From Penelope pileata (taxonomy: Eukaryota > Chordata > Aves > Galliformes > Cracidae), in contig WBMW01000442.1 in NCBI GenBank assembly GCA_013396635.1, forward strand, positions 1,092,111 to 1,156,110: DNA of 64,000 nt, read 5' to 3'. A program made the position numbers and the translations under genes. The notes under the pieces are model-generated. The model was not told the DNA's origin, searched no databases, and worked only from the letters and a program-made list of their open reading frames with translations. Positions 1 to 12,829 of the stretch are shown here, piece by piece (the first letter of the stretch is position 1; every line of letters starts with the position of its first letter).

Positions 1-467
1 CCTCAGCACACAGGCTGGACTACCATGATTTTAATCACAAACTTGGAAAGCAGTAAGCATAGAATTGAGCCACATTCAGTTGATCACAGGAAAAACTATC
101 TTCACTAGGGAAGTCTCATTAGAAAACTTGAACAAGGTCATGTTCTATATATAATTTAATAGCAAAGATATACTTCTTAAAAGCCCTTGATGAAATTGGC
201 TATTAGAAATATCATATTGAAAGCTGCAACCTATGCCAATTTGTAATTAATAATTACCATTAAATACCCTGCATTAAAGTTAGATAGTTCCACTAGAACA
301 TGTACAGACAAAAGCACAGTACCATATAGATTCCAGAAACAGTAAAACAGTACTGTTACCACCCTTCTTCATCACTCCATACTGGATAAGGGAAAACCCC
401 TCACACAAAATGGAACTACCTACATAGGGATTTACCTTCCTGCAAACAGATATGTTATAAACCACTT

Positions 468-487
468 AAAAAAAAAAAAAAAAAAAA
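468..487. repeat. A20 homopolymer
   Basis: Twenty consecutive A in intron sequence. No element recognisable upstream. Confidence 0.95.
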
Positions 488-3400
488 CTGAACACTTCCG
501 CATTCATTTATTTTATTAATATCTTGATTTATGGAAATTCATAATACTGTAGTTCTACTGCTTTGCAAGATAAGCAATAGAGCAAACTAAACTCAAACTG
601 CATTTGCTTTAATTCCCTGGATAACAACTGCTTATAACTCTTTGAATAACAGTTGTAAGGAATGACATGAGAGGTCTCAGAGAAAGAAGCACCATCGCAT
701 TCTCACTTTTTGGAATAAGGCACCACACTCATGACTTTATCTCAAGCCCAAAGAGAATTTAAATGAAGGACACAAAAAATATGTACACCCACAGCAACCA
801 GAACTTAAACTGGAGAATGGAATTCAAGCTGTGTTTGTATCTTTTCAAAATTCTGCTGCTGTAAGTAAGAGTAATTGATTTTCTGTAAGGAAAAGACGCA
901 ATCAGCAAGTTAAGAATGTAGAAAGGCTTTTGAATATTGATATTCTGAATGAAGATACCAGAACAGTACAATTTATCAAGGAATAAGTTTCTAAACAGAT
1001 GCTTGAGGTTTACATAACTAACACCAACTTGAGACTAACTTTGAGACTACCAGGACTTAATAACATTTGAAATGTGTAGGAAGTTAAGTTACTCAACACT
1101 TCTCTGTTACATCAAGTCCGATCTCACGAAAAGCACAACACGTTATAAAGTTACTGTGGTGAGGAACTGATGGATAGAGACGGCAAGAACACATAAGCCC
1201 TATTTCTTTAGGGAAAATAAATTAATGGTAAAGAAGCTTTTTTCTTGTAAGCTAAAGCCTCCCTTTAAATAAATAAGACATTGGCAATACTCCATTTATA
1301 AAATTGAATCTTTAAAAATATCTCTCATTAGCAATGACATAATTTTTAAGTGTCTTACTACTAGTATCAGGCATATATCGAGCAAAGTGAAAAATATGGG
1401 AGATATGACCCCAGGAAATCAGTGGTCTCTTCCCGGAATGAGATTTCAGCAAGGACAAATGGCAAATTAAATCTACTGATTTCAGTATCAAAGTAATCTG
1501 TTTGAGCATTATGAAATATAAGGATTAAGGAAAAATCTTTGCTGTGAGCAGTGAGTCTCATTAGAAAGCCTAGATTCTTTTCTCATTGTGCTAGAGAGTA
1601 CCTGTGATACTGCTGGCAACTAACAATTTTCTTTCTGTGCTACCATTGCCTTTGCCAAAACAGGGATGATAGTAGCCTAATACCCATGTACACAGAAGTC
1701 TGAGAAACTACCTCAAGTACTAAGTTTTAAATTGAAGTTCAAACAGTTTCCCTTATGTAAGGGAAATACATTTCACCAGATTAATTCAAAGCAAACGACA
1801 ATAGCATAAAAAGGCAAAAAAAATCTGCACGCAGTCTTTCAGAAACTATGTACAGTTGCTGTGACTGTATGTAAAATCATAGGGAATTGACCTGGTGGTT
1901 AATCTTGCATTGCTTTTATTATTTCTTGTACATGTACATTGTGCAACGCTAGCGTAATTGTGCAAACCAAATGGGTACTTCTGGCAGAGTTCCTGAGAAC
2001 TCTCCCTGAGAACTGTACAGAGCATCAGGAAGGATTCGATTACCTTGCCAGAAATTAGCCTTTTATGTGAGGCTGCTCCTGGTCCCCCTGCATATTCTTA
2101 CGTTAAGACAGGCAGAAATGACTGGGACTTTAAGGAATACAACTTTTCTCTCACCTACTTCAAAGCCAGGCCAGACAATAATGGCACAGAAAGAAACACT
2201 TGGACAGAGAGCCACTGGCATGAGAGGCAAGGACTCAACCTAGCTTAGCCTAGAAAATTATTAGTCTGAGAAATGATTGCTGTGTGTTCACAAGTTACAA
2301 TCCTGCCTACAAATTTCCAGATGACTTTCAGATGCCTCAGATGTAGTCAGTCCAAAGGGACAATGATTAAGCTTCTTACTAGTAGTGGATTCAGTAGTAA
2401 TTCAGATTGATCTGACCACTGAATCAGGAAAACATCTTCTAGAGAGACATTTCTAAAAAAACCTGCAATTTCTTCCAGCTCCCAGCTGCATCTGTTCACT
2501 TGAGGAACATCTATCAGGACTACCATTCAACAGCCGCATAAATTCATCATTCATTTAAGTTTACAGCATACATACTCTCAGGCTGACATCACTGCAGGTT
2601 TTATTACTTAATTACTTTTTCAGAATGTTCTGCTTCCTTGTTTTGTTGAGGAGAACACCCTGCACTCACTGGTCCCTGCTATCGCTTCAGCAGATCAATT
2701 CTCCACACACAGTGGTAACCTTTGTGCGCAGCCCTTTGGATGCACAGCCTTCAGGTAGAGCCGTGGGTGCAACTGGAAGTAAAGCCAAGCCGCAGGCCTG
2801 CGAGGACCCTACGCGCCCATTATTTCACCTCACCCCTCCTCACTTCCTCCTTCTACTGACTCCATGCTTTGGCTCTGTGTCAGTCAGAATCAGGACTGGG
2901 GACCCTGTTTTCACCTTTTTGCTTTCCACCCCTTTCCTCACCTCAACGAGCTGTTTTTTCCCTCTGTTTTTTTCCTCATCAGTTTTCATCCCAAAGACAA
3001 TTAACAATGATCACAAAAAAAATTTTTTTTAAAAATCCCTACATGACAGATTCCAGAGATGTGAACGTTTCCCTTGTAAAAAAAATTAATAAAAATAGGT
3101 AAGAAGTGGCAGCTGATCAAGAGAAACTACATACATTTCCATATTCAGCATTTATATGCTCACAAATTTTCAATACAAACAACTAGAAAAGTCAGAACAC
3201 AAACATTGTTCACAATTCACATTTCAGAGTGAAAAAATACCAAAGAGTAAAAATACAAGGGAATATATCCACAAGTACCTTTAAGATTAGACAGCATTTG
3301 CCAGAAGAGCTACCAGATGCTTTTGTCTTCAACACAGTTTGTGTCCTGTAAGTAACATGATAATATCCTACAAAGTGAGTTTAGGACTTCACAATATCTT

Positions 3401-3783
3401 AATGATTTAGTTTTGGAGGAATATTTATAACACATTTCAGTCTTTCAACTCTATCTACACAGCTGTACCTCACCACATCCCCAAATTTAGGAACTATAGT
3501 GTAGCTCATATAAACTATTACAGTTCACCTTCAGGCTTATTTATTTTAAATGGTTATATTTTCAGAACCGAACCCACCAACATCTATAAAAAATTGTACT
3601 TAAAAGTGTCTCATTAGAGGTGAAACTTCTAATTAGATAGTCAGCACTACCTGCACTTAGGTAACTATGAAGGTACATGCTAACAAACTCAATTCCTGCT
3701 TTGTGAGGAAATCATTAACATTCTATAATTCTCCTTTCATATTTATAGAAGCACGACTGAGCACTAAGTTGGTTTCAAGATTA

Positions 3784-4000
3784 CTTAAATTCAGTTCCAC
3801 ACCTTTGTTTTACTCGCGCTTCCACGTCAGACGCCACTTTGTCAGACTGCCCCTCTGCTGCCTTCTGTCACGCGGCAACAAAATGGCGGGAGAATTGGCG
3901 GGAAGGTTCAACCCCTGCTACCGTACAACCAACATCCACCTCTGATGTTGTGGGCCAACACAATAAAACAGGAGCCATTACTTTTGGAGCAGCCCTCGTA
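3784..4000 (-). mobile_element. Mariner (Galluhop-like) 5' remnant with start of transposase
   Basis: Read on the minus strand, it begins with CGAGGGCTGCTCCAAAAGTA, an inverted-repeat end of the bird mariner family as I recall it, next to a TA target dinucleotide (3999-4000). The element's 5' leader follows, then the start of a transposase frame reading VASDVEARVKQRC, close to the family's MASDVEVRMKQRC but with the start Met changed to Val (GTG). Similarity stops near 3784 and I found no matching 3' inverted repeat to the left. It is a dead fragment of a cut-and-paste transposon. Its CpG-rich leader stands out from the intron around it. Confidence 0.8.
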
Positions 4001-6509
4001 TATTTCACAGGTTAGCAGCATCTAAATACACTGTTAAACAGACACCCAAAACAGAAGGAACGCTGGAGGTAGTGGTGCACCGAAAGACATGGAACTAACA
4101 GCGCTTGCAACCATGTCAGCTATTTTCCTTTCCAGGTGTATGTTTTCCCCTCCCCACCAGTCTTACAAACACTTCCCACCCCAAGCTACTTAGAGTTATT
4201 AAGCTCTTGTGTCAAGGTCTAGTACTGTGTCTACATGTACTACCAACTGTCTGTACTTTTTAACAGTATTGCAATATGTTTTGTGGGAGTGGGGACCTGA
4301 GGACATCCATTCCTAAGAAAAGAATATTCTATAGTGCAATGTAGAAGGCATCCTCAGAAGATGAGATATGATGCAGAGAAACAACCACTAAGCTGTTCAG
4401 CAGAAATAGCATTTTCTCAGTCTGAAAGAGTATCTTATAGGGACAAACTAGAAAAGACAAAAACAGGAAATTAGCTACTTTTAATTGCAGAGCAAGGATG
4501 TGTTATCCTTTCGATAATCACTTTCTGTTTTTCTACAAACTCTACCATTTTCTGCATTAAACAAGACATTTGCAATACAATAAAAATCTTCTGCAATTAC
4601 TTGTCCATCTGCTGCCCAGACAGGTACTAACCTCACTGTGTCAGTAGTACACTTCATGCAAATTGCACTTATGATGAAAGAGTTAAAATGAATGAATGAG
4701 AATAATAGAAATATTTTAAATATTCATAAGAAAACAAACTAAACCTTCAAAACTTTTTTTTGAAAAAGAAGCAAGAATGAGAAAGTAAGAAAACAGCTCA
4801 CTTATCTGGTTTAGTAACTAGTAAGATTTCTATTTTTTAATATTTCCTGAAATTACATTGCTGTCTACACTTCAAATAGTGTACCCTATCAAAACTGCTC
4901 ACAGTAACTTAGTTTGAGATACTGCTATATTTCTAAAAGATTTTTCATGTTATTTTCTTGTTTAAGTGTGTAGATAACATTAAAAAAAAAAAAAACACAC
5001 TAGAAAGACTATATTATTTTCAGTTCCCTTACCTGTCTGGACCTTTGGTAATAATTATGAAATGTAGATGTTTCAGAGGTGAAGTGCCACTCAAGAGATG
5101 GTTCATAGGCTGGGAGAAGGTGGGGGGTACTTAAGGAGAGTCCTCAAAGAACAAAGCTCAGGAGCAGAAAGTGAAGAAAGCTGAGCTATGTGGTGATTAC
5201 GGGAATGCAGGGAGTAAGGCCTAGAACTGACCCAGGGCTACACAAGCCTTGATCATTTAAAAGCAAAAATTAATCTTTACTTCAGAGCTTTTTACTAGAA
5301 ATGTCTGGAGACACAGAATCTTAAGAGTTTAAAATTAAATTGGATATCAAGATGTTGGCACCAAAGAACTATAGCAACACTACACATCCCTTTTCCAGCC
5401 AAAAGAGTTCCTTATCTCAAGAGGATCCCTTTCTGTTTTACTCTTTAGCCAGATTTTATTTCTGTCTGCAAGCAATGCTTTATCAGCAGCTAACAGCCTA
5501 CATCTAGGATCATAACAGTACTTACTAGCAAAGAGAAAAATTCAAAGGATTATATTTCTATACTAAATTTGCCTTGTACCTCTCCTCTGGTTTTTATCTA
5601 AGCCTTTATTTCTGCAGCACGAATCAGTGCACTTAACTACAATTTGCTCTTCCGTTTTCGAGGGCAAGCAAAAATCACCATTCTCTCTATTACATTTTAA
5701 ACATCATCTGTTTCTCAAAAATAAATAGATCTTGGCATTTCTTTTTCTCATGGTCTTCTGTTCTCTGCACATAACCGTATCCTGGTTTTGGATGACAGAA
5801 TCTTAGCAAAATAGATTTCTGATCTTTGTAGAAGTGCCTTGTACAACTCCTGTATATGTGTGTATTCCTCATCAATCAGATGTCTACTATACACTTCAAA
5901 GTCTTAAATGAGACCAGAGCAATGCACAGGTTTTGCCCTGGCAAGTAAAGTAAAAGTTTAATCTACACGAATTTACAGTTCAGGATATATAATTCTTTCC
6001 TTTTTTTTTTCTTTTTAATCATTGACTAACAAAGGTTAATAGAATGTGTAAAAGAAATTTAATTTCTGATATCTGAGACAGAAAACATTCAGAATGGAAA
6101 TAGTAGCTGAAATTTTTTTAAAAAAAGGGTTTTTTTTCTTTAGATATCTTTTATTTTTCTGAGGCACAGAAACATAATAAAACTTAGTAAAGCTTATTCA
6201 GGCCCATTGAGGAGAATGTAGCAAGAGACAGTACCATGCAAACAATTCACTGATACTTATCACCATGAAGCTTTCTAAGTTTACTCAGCAATGTAGGATT
6301 TTTTTGTTGTTGTTTTTGTTTATTTCCTGTTAGAAAAACAATTGTGTATGCTTTTTAAATTATAGGTAGTTATTAAACTATATTCGTTAACTATTAAACT
6401 TAAACTATTTTTAACTCTGACTAGCTTCAGAGCGCATGTCAGTTCAAAGCTCTGACCTGCTAAATTAAACATTTATCTGCATCTAAGCTAGATCCTTCTC
6501 ACAACTGAT

Positions 6510-6537
6510 AAAAAAAAAAATAAAAATAAAAAAAAAA
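6510..6537. repeat. A-rich low-complexity tract
   Basis: A-runs broken by single T bases in intron sequence. Confidence 0.9.
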
Positions 6538-9500
6538 TCAGATTGTTGTCTTGCAGTATTTTTCCAAGACAGGTCAGACAATCCGCCCTCCTCAGGAGCC
6601 TATTTCCCTCTCCTGTGTAGAAAGGTAGCTAAAGGTGAAAATACTAATATCATAGACACGGTGAATGAACCGTGTCCACTGCAGCTTTGCTGTCTACATT
6701 GTCAAGTAAACTACACTAATACTACAAAAGCACCACGGATGGAACTGATTGTTTTTAAGTGCGTTATAACAATCACTAGCTCATTACTGCACAGTAAGGG
6801 GTGCATGCTGGCTCCTGCTCTTTAAGCAGCGTGTTATCGGCCAGCTGACTCAGGCAGTAGTTCTCTGCACTATCGACTGCTGGGACTCCTGTCCTTTCCA
6901 CTAATTGCTGATCATTTTCCCACGAGTCTATTTACAGAACAGCCTCCCAAATCAAAAAATGACTTTTTTTTTTAAGCACTATGTTTTTCCCTTTCCATCC
7001 ACAGTGTGGCCACACAAACCATTGTACTAGTACAATTGTAGAGAGGTAACTGAGAGAGGAAAATAATTGTAACTGACAAATACTATACTGCTGCACAGAA
7101 GTTGCACTCAAAATGGATGTGATTATACAGACAACACTGTACACATGGGAGATACATAACTATAATCATAACAGCTTACTTAGCAACTAAAAAAGCGGTA
7201 AGTCTCTGTCTTTCACCTAGCCATGTAAAAGCATAGTATGAACACGTCTACATGAATTTCAACTTTATTTAAAACTTTACTGAAATGTTGAATTATTCTT
7301 GTGCCTAGGCACTTTGTAACTGACAACTTGTTAAGTGCAGGTGTTCTGAGAGTGTGAAACCCCTTCCTTTCCCTTCCCTCCGGCACATACACCTTGGCAA
7401 AGAAACTCATTGTACGGAATCATTTTAAGTACATCTTCTTTTCCATTGCCAAGATTTTCTAAGCTCTATCTGTTTCTCAGTGTTGCTGGTATCTGATTGC
7501 ATGGTTTTGCTGAATCCATTTTTATTTTGACCATGCCTATCTTTCCTAACACCTGAGAACATTTCCAACAAACCCTGAAACATCAATACTTTCAATCTTT
7601 CATTATAATGCTGTTGCAAAGAATTCTACTCTTGTTACCTAACTTCAGCGTTCCATCTCCTGCAGCGTGTTATTACACAGAACATATCTAACAGACTAGA
7701 AAGCATGTTTCTCAATTCATATGATCCAACATTTTAACTATTCAGCCAAAAGTTAATATTACAACTTCTGGAGGTTTCTTGTTAACCTTTACTCCACAAA
7801 CTAATTTGTTTTTCAAGTAAGAAATTTTTAGATAAATGAGACAAGGATACATTATATTTAATTTCCTTAAGTATTAATTTGTCATACAGATAATTAAATA
7901 TAATTCCTTTTATTATTATCAGGAGAGCAGCCAAAATATATAACTATTTTAAATGTCTCTCCCTGGATATCACTAAACTAGTGCTTGGAATGTGCAATGT
8001 CTACAAACATGAATTAAAGACTATGGCTTCCTATGGTTTGTATATTAGGTGAACGTTTGGCCGCAAAAAGGCCTCAAAATAATACACTGAAATCCTTTTT
8101 GTTTGTAAATCAAAATTATCTTGACCTTTACAGCTATATTTGGTATTTGCGAACGTAATTCATTCCTCAAGCTCTTTAGAAATTCTCTTTTTATACAGTT
8201 CTGCAGTGTTTGATTCTTCATGAGGCAATCACAATAGCTTCATCAGACAACAGCAAATAACAAATGACCTTTGTCTAAACCCAGTTCTTTCCACCCCAAG
8301 GCAGCTGACAAGACAGGGCCTGAATCGAGGGTTAAGAATGTCCGTGGGCATCTTCCACTTCAAACCAGTAAGCCAACCCAAATTTCCAAACTCCATTCCA
8401 AAAGTAAACATGCTTTTATAAATAATGCAGCCAAGCTCAATTACCATTTAAAATTCAATACATATTGTGAGTACAGACTTAGAAAAATTTACTCAGATCT
8501 GTCTATTTTTACTGAAGACAAATAACCTGTCCCCAGTTTGAAAAATAAGGCTATCAATATCGATGTGATATTCTTTCACTTAGCTAGATAAACACACACT
8601 GAGATATTGATTGCCTGAGTAAGCATAGCATGTTCCAAAGCCCAGCCCTTAAAACAAATGCCACAGAAAATCTGCTGCAGCTGTGCTCACCAGAAGCTGT
8701 GCTTCTGGCTCTGCCAGGCAGAACACGGACAGTGGCTGATACCTAAGAAAACCTGTATGTGAGATGTCAGACAAAGACAGAGAAAGCAATAAAAATGGGT
8801 AGAAAGGAGATAGTGTGAGGGTCCCATTTAGACAACTCTCTGCAAGCTCCAGCCACATCCAGGGCAACCTGAGAGACTGGACAGGTCTGGGACTTTCTGC
8901 CTAGAGCTGATCCAGACCAAGTGAGGTGTTGCAGTTAGAGAGAAAATGATCTCCTTTGGAAGAAATTAAAAGCTTTACCTCATCAGTTTGGTTAACAGTC
9001 CACAGGGAAAGGGGGGATCCCGAAGTTTCCTTTTGCTACTGATTCAGCAATAAAAATTAACATAACTTTCTGGCAAGAGAGGTATTCCACTTACAGGGTT
9101 TTCACTATAGAATAAAAGCTGCAAGTGATGTGTAATGTAATAACTGATTGTATTTTTTTGTTGTTGTTAGGTTTGGGTTTTTTTTTCAGTGAATCAAAAT
9201 AACACGCTTGTTTTCACACTGCATATACTGTGATCAGTTACTGCCATCAAGCAGTACATTAACAAATCATTTTCTCACCATCAGGCACTCGCAGATCTAT
9301 TAGCAAGCTGAGAAAAGCCCCTAAACCCCCGTCTTTTTCTTCAGGCAGGTATGAAAGCAAAAAGCACTGACATAATTTAAGATCAGAATATGTATTATCC
9401 ACCAGCTGCTGCTATTAAGGTATCATTTTCTTGATCACCTCCAGCATTGCCATTACTATAAGTAGATGCTCTATCATCTTCCTTAAATTAATACAAATTT

Positions 9501-12500
9501 GATCTTAGATAACTGAGGAGTGATTCAAAGAGTTTTCAGCCTGTGTTGTCAAGCCTTTAATCTGAACCACTAAGAATAAGAGGGGGGAAAAACCTAAATG
9601 TGTCATTTAGCACCAAAGAAAACAGAAGAAAATGACGATTTATCAACACTTTCAGAATATGCATAGATCTTAGACTTGCCTTGCTTTATGTCAGCCATTT
9701 TAAGTAAATGGTTTTAAAGAGAAAGTGTTAGGTTATGCCAAATGAAATGAGCTAACTGAAAAATGACACTTCATTTAATCCCGACGCACACATAATGATT
9801 TTAACAGAAGTTATATTCTGAGATAAATAATGTTTGCATAGGTGCATCAGAGAATCCTTATTAAGCTGTATTTCAGAGAAAAAAGAATGTAGAATAAAAA
9901 ATAAAAGCTAAAAAGCTATTCTTACTCTAATTTAAGATATTTATAAAAAGAGCAAAAGCTAAATTATATAAGATCACAAGATATTAACAAGTAACTTTAA
10001 TCAAGAAAAAAGAACTATTAGTCCGGGGAAGAGAATACCAAATTATATATTCTTAATAAAATCTAAAATACTCTAAAATTCCAGAAAATGAAAGCTATGG
10101 ATTTTGCCTACTAGAAATGGAGATATGTCAAATGACTGGTTAAAACACAAATAACTTGACCCCAGACTATGATGAGTTGAAAAAAATATGTTAGTATGTG
10201 TAGTTTTCACAGCAACAATGAAGTTAACTATTATTTCTAGACTGTTGGTGCACTGCATAACAGTGCTTCTCAAATTCTCCCACAGGCTGTATACTGACTT
10301 AAACCAATAAATAAGTTTAAATTCCTGAGAAGTTTGGCTCACTTTATAAATAATCCATTTTATACCTTTCTCTTTTTCACACTTCTTAAGTAACATAAGA
10401 AATTTCTGGCACCTATATATGCTCATAGGCTTTGAAATTTACTTCTTCATGTTAGATGGACTGTGATTTTGAACAGAAAATGTGAAGGCATCAGTGGAAG
10501 TAAAAGGAAGATACTATAACGGTAACTTTCTTTTTGAGACACTCCTCAGAATTTGTATTTTTTTTATCCTTTATGGTTAGATGGACACAGAGGAAAAAAT
10601 GCAGAAAGAATCAGAAAAGGAGAAAATCTGCACTTGCGTGTCCGATTTCACACATCGGTAATCCTAGATGCATTTGAAATCTTGAGCTTCCTAACATCTA
10701 AGTTTAATTTTCTTTTGCCGTGCAATTTAATTTTAGCCTATTTCAATGCTTTAGAGAATTGTGTTGCTCCTTTTCAACTGATTACAGTTATTCCTAAGTG
10801 GCTCTTAGCAAGAATGAAAATCAGAGTGAAAAGGATGAAGAGCATGTAAGCTGAGGAGACGAGACAGTAAAATATTATGTATTAAAAATTATTCAGAGAT
10901 AAAGATGCAGATAGCCTTAGCACTAGATCTAGGCTTCTGTTTTCTTTCTTTTGAATAATTGTTTGATATTTTTGCTTAATGCTGTTCTCAAAAACTGAGT
11001 AAATTATGGAATGCTTTATTTTACTCTTTCTTGGAACCAAACTCATATCATTTGCAGAGGAAAGCCACTACAATTTGAGAAAGATGAGCCAACCAGTGAA
11101 ATGAGTTGGTAGACTCAGTCTGTCAAAGGACAGATATCCTTCTTACAAATACTACTATTATAGTAAGAAGTTGCTATTATATTTTGGTCAGAAGAGCACT
11201 GAGTGGAAGGTCAAGGGACCCTCAGCCAGAGAGAAGACATCTCACCAGGCTGTGTGGGAAGCATAACTCCATCCTGTAGCTCGTGTGTAGACAAGAAACA
11301 GCTCTTCAGTTACCTCCGCTTCCAAATTAGCATTATTATTGAGTGATGATTCATTTAGAAGTCTTTTCCCAAACTGCTGTTTATCGTTACTGAGAACACA
11401 AATGCTTTGCTCAGCAAAGCTAAAACACAGAAACTTGCTGAGGTTCATTCTTTAAATTTCCAGTACTTGAGACAGAACTAGAGCTGATTTGCAATCTCAG
11501 CTACAGAGAGTTGTCAGAACTGGTTGAATACTATTGCACAGAGCTCCTGTTTCAGCTGGGTGTTGTGGAAAGCACTTTGGATCCTTTTCTTCACACTGAC
11601 TTATTTTTGTTCCAGGATAGAGTATTTTTTCCCTCTGTTTGATGGAAGGGAATAAAGTCTATACAAGAATATGGTAAGAAGCACGATTTTTTCATAACAC
11701 AGTATTTCTGTGGATGATCACTGTGCTGTGTCTTGTCATCTATTCACATTTTTAAAAATTACAAATTTGTATGCGGTAAACATATTTTCTAGAAGTCACG
11801 TATCAAAAGACGGAACTTTTCAGAACCATGTGAGCCATGTGGTTTGTTGCAAAATACAGAAGGCAGAAAAGAGTATTTCAGAGGTCAGAGCTCTGGGCAG
11901 TATGCTTCAAGGCAGTGGGACTTACTGAATACTGTTTGACCTGTTAGTTTGAGCTCTGGGTACCAGGGTTTGATAACTGGACAACGGGTAAGCTTGGATA
12001 AACACTTCTGTTCAACTTCAAGCCCCATGTTTAGGACTCATGTCTGGGACTACAAGGATATAGCATTAATCTCTTCAGCTTTCCACCCATTTTCAAATGG
12101 CTGAATTTGTATCCACATCATAACTTCTTTCTACAATGACAAGCCCACTTACATGAGTGGCAATCTTGTGCTTAAAATTTTTTACTTGGTTTACATGCTT
12201 TGTGCCATGTTAAGCCCAGCAATTGCCCCTGCTATTGTCAGAAGGCATTTCCAAGCTATCAGACTTCTCTAACTGGCATTAGAAGGTTTGTGATAAACTT
12301 CCTTAACAAAAATTTGTCTTTCCCTCCTTACTTATATAATTTATTTTTATATCACCTCATTTAGACCCTCCAGCTGCAGTAATTCTTTGTGTTTAATTTC
12401 CGCCGTTTATGGCAAACCGTTTGAGTTGCGCAATCATTTTGTGATAGATATATACGTACCTTCTATTCAAGGTGAAATCTTATGGAAGGAGCGCTTACCT

Positions 12501-12814
12501 AAATTTATTATCAAAATTCTGTCAGAAGACAGGTGGGGACACTATCCAAAAGCTCCAAGCCCACTACAGGTAGCTGAGGACACATCTATTCCACAGCAAG
12601 CCTCCAGTCCAAGTCCTTGGCAGCACATGCAGGCTGTGCTCTGCACATGTCAGGTTGAGATTAGTGCATACTTTTTTTATTTTTCTATTCAGGAAAGAAA
12701 CCCATACCTGTGAACATGTATTCCATCATGTCCTCTGGTCCTGATGATTCATGGGTGAGGCTTACCACACTGCATTTCTGTTCCAAACTGGGATACAACA
12801 GGGTGCACACGTAT

Positions 12815-12829
12815 GCACACACACACACA
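12815..12829. repeat. (CA)n microsatellite, short
   Basis: About seven CA units, in a non-coding stretch. Confidence 0.9.

Noticed and set aside
3667..3945. 92-codon plus-strand ORF
   Set aside because: It runs antisense through the mariner remnant and its flank.
3820..3960. CpG-rich stretch with E2F/YY1 motifs as a gene promoter
   Set aside because: It is explained by the leader and transposase start of a mariner element, ending in its inverted repeat at 3998; no exon follows.
10073..10426. 117-codon minus-strand ORF in the left intron
   Set aside because: Composition follows the AT-rich background (Phe, Ile, Lys, Ser rich) and no domain is visible.
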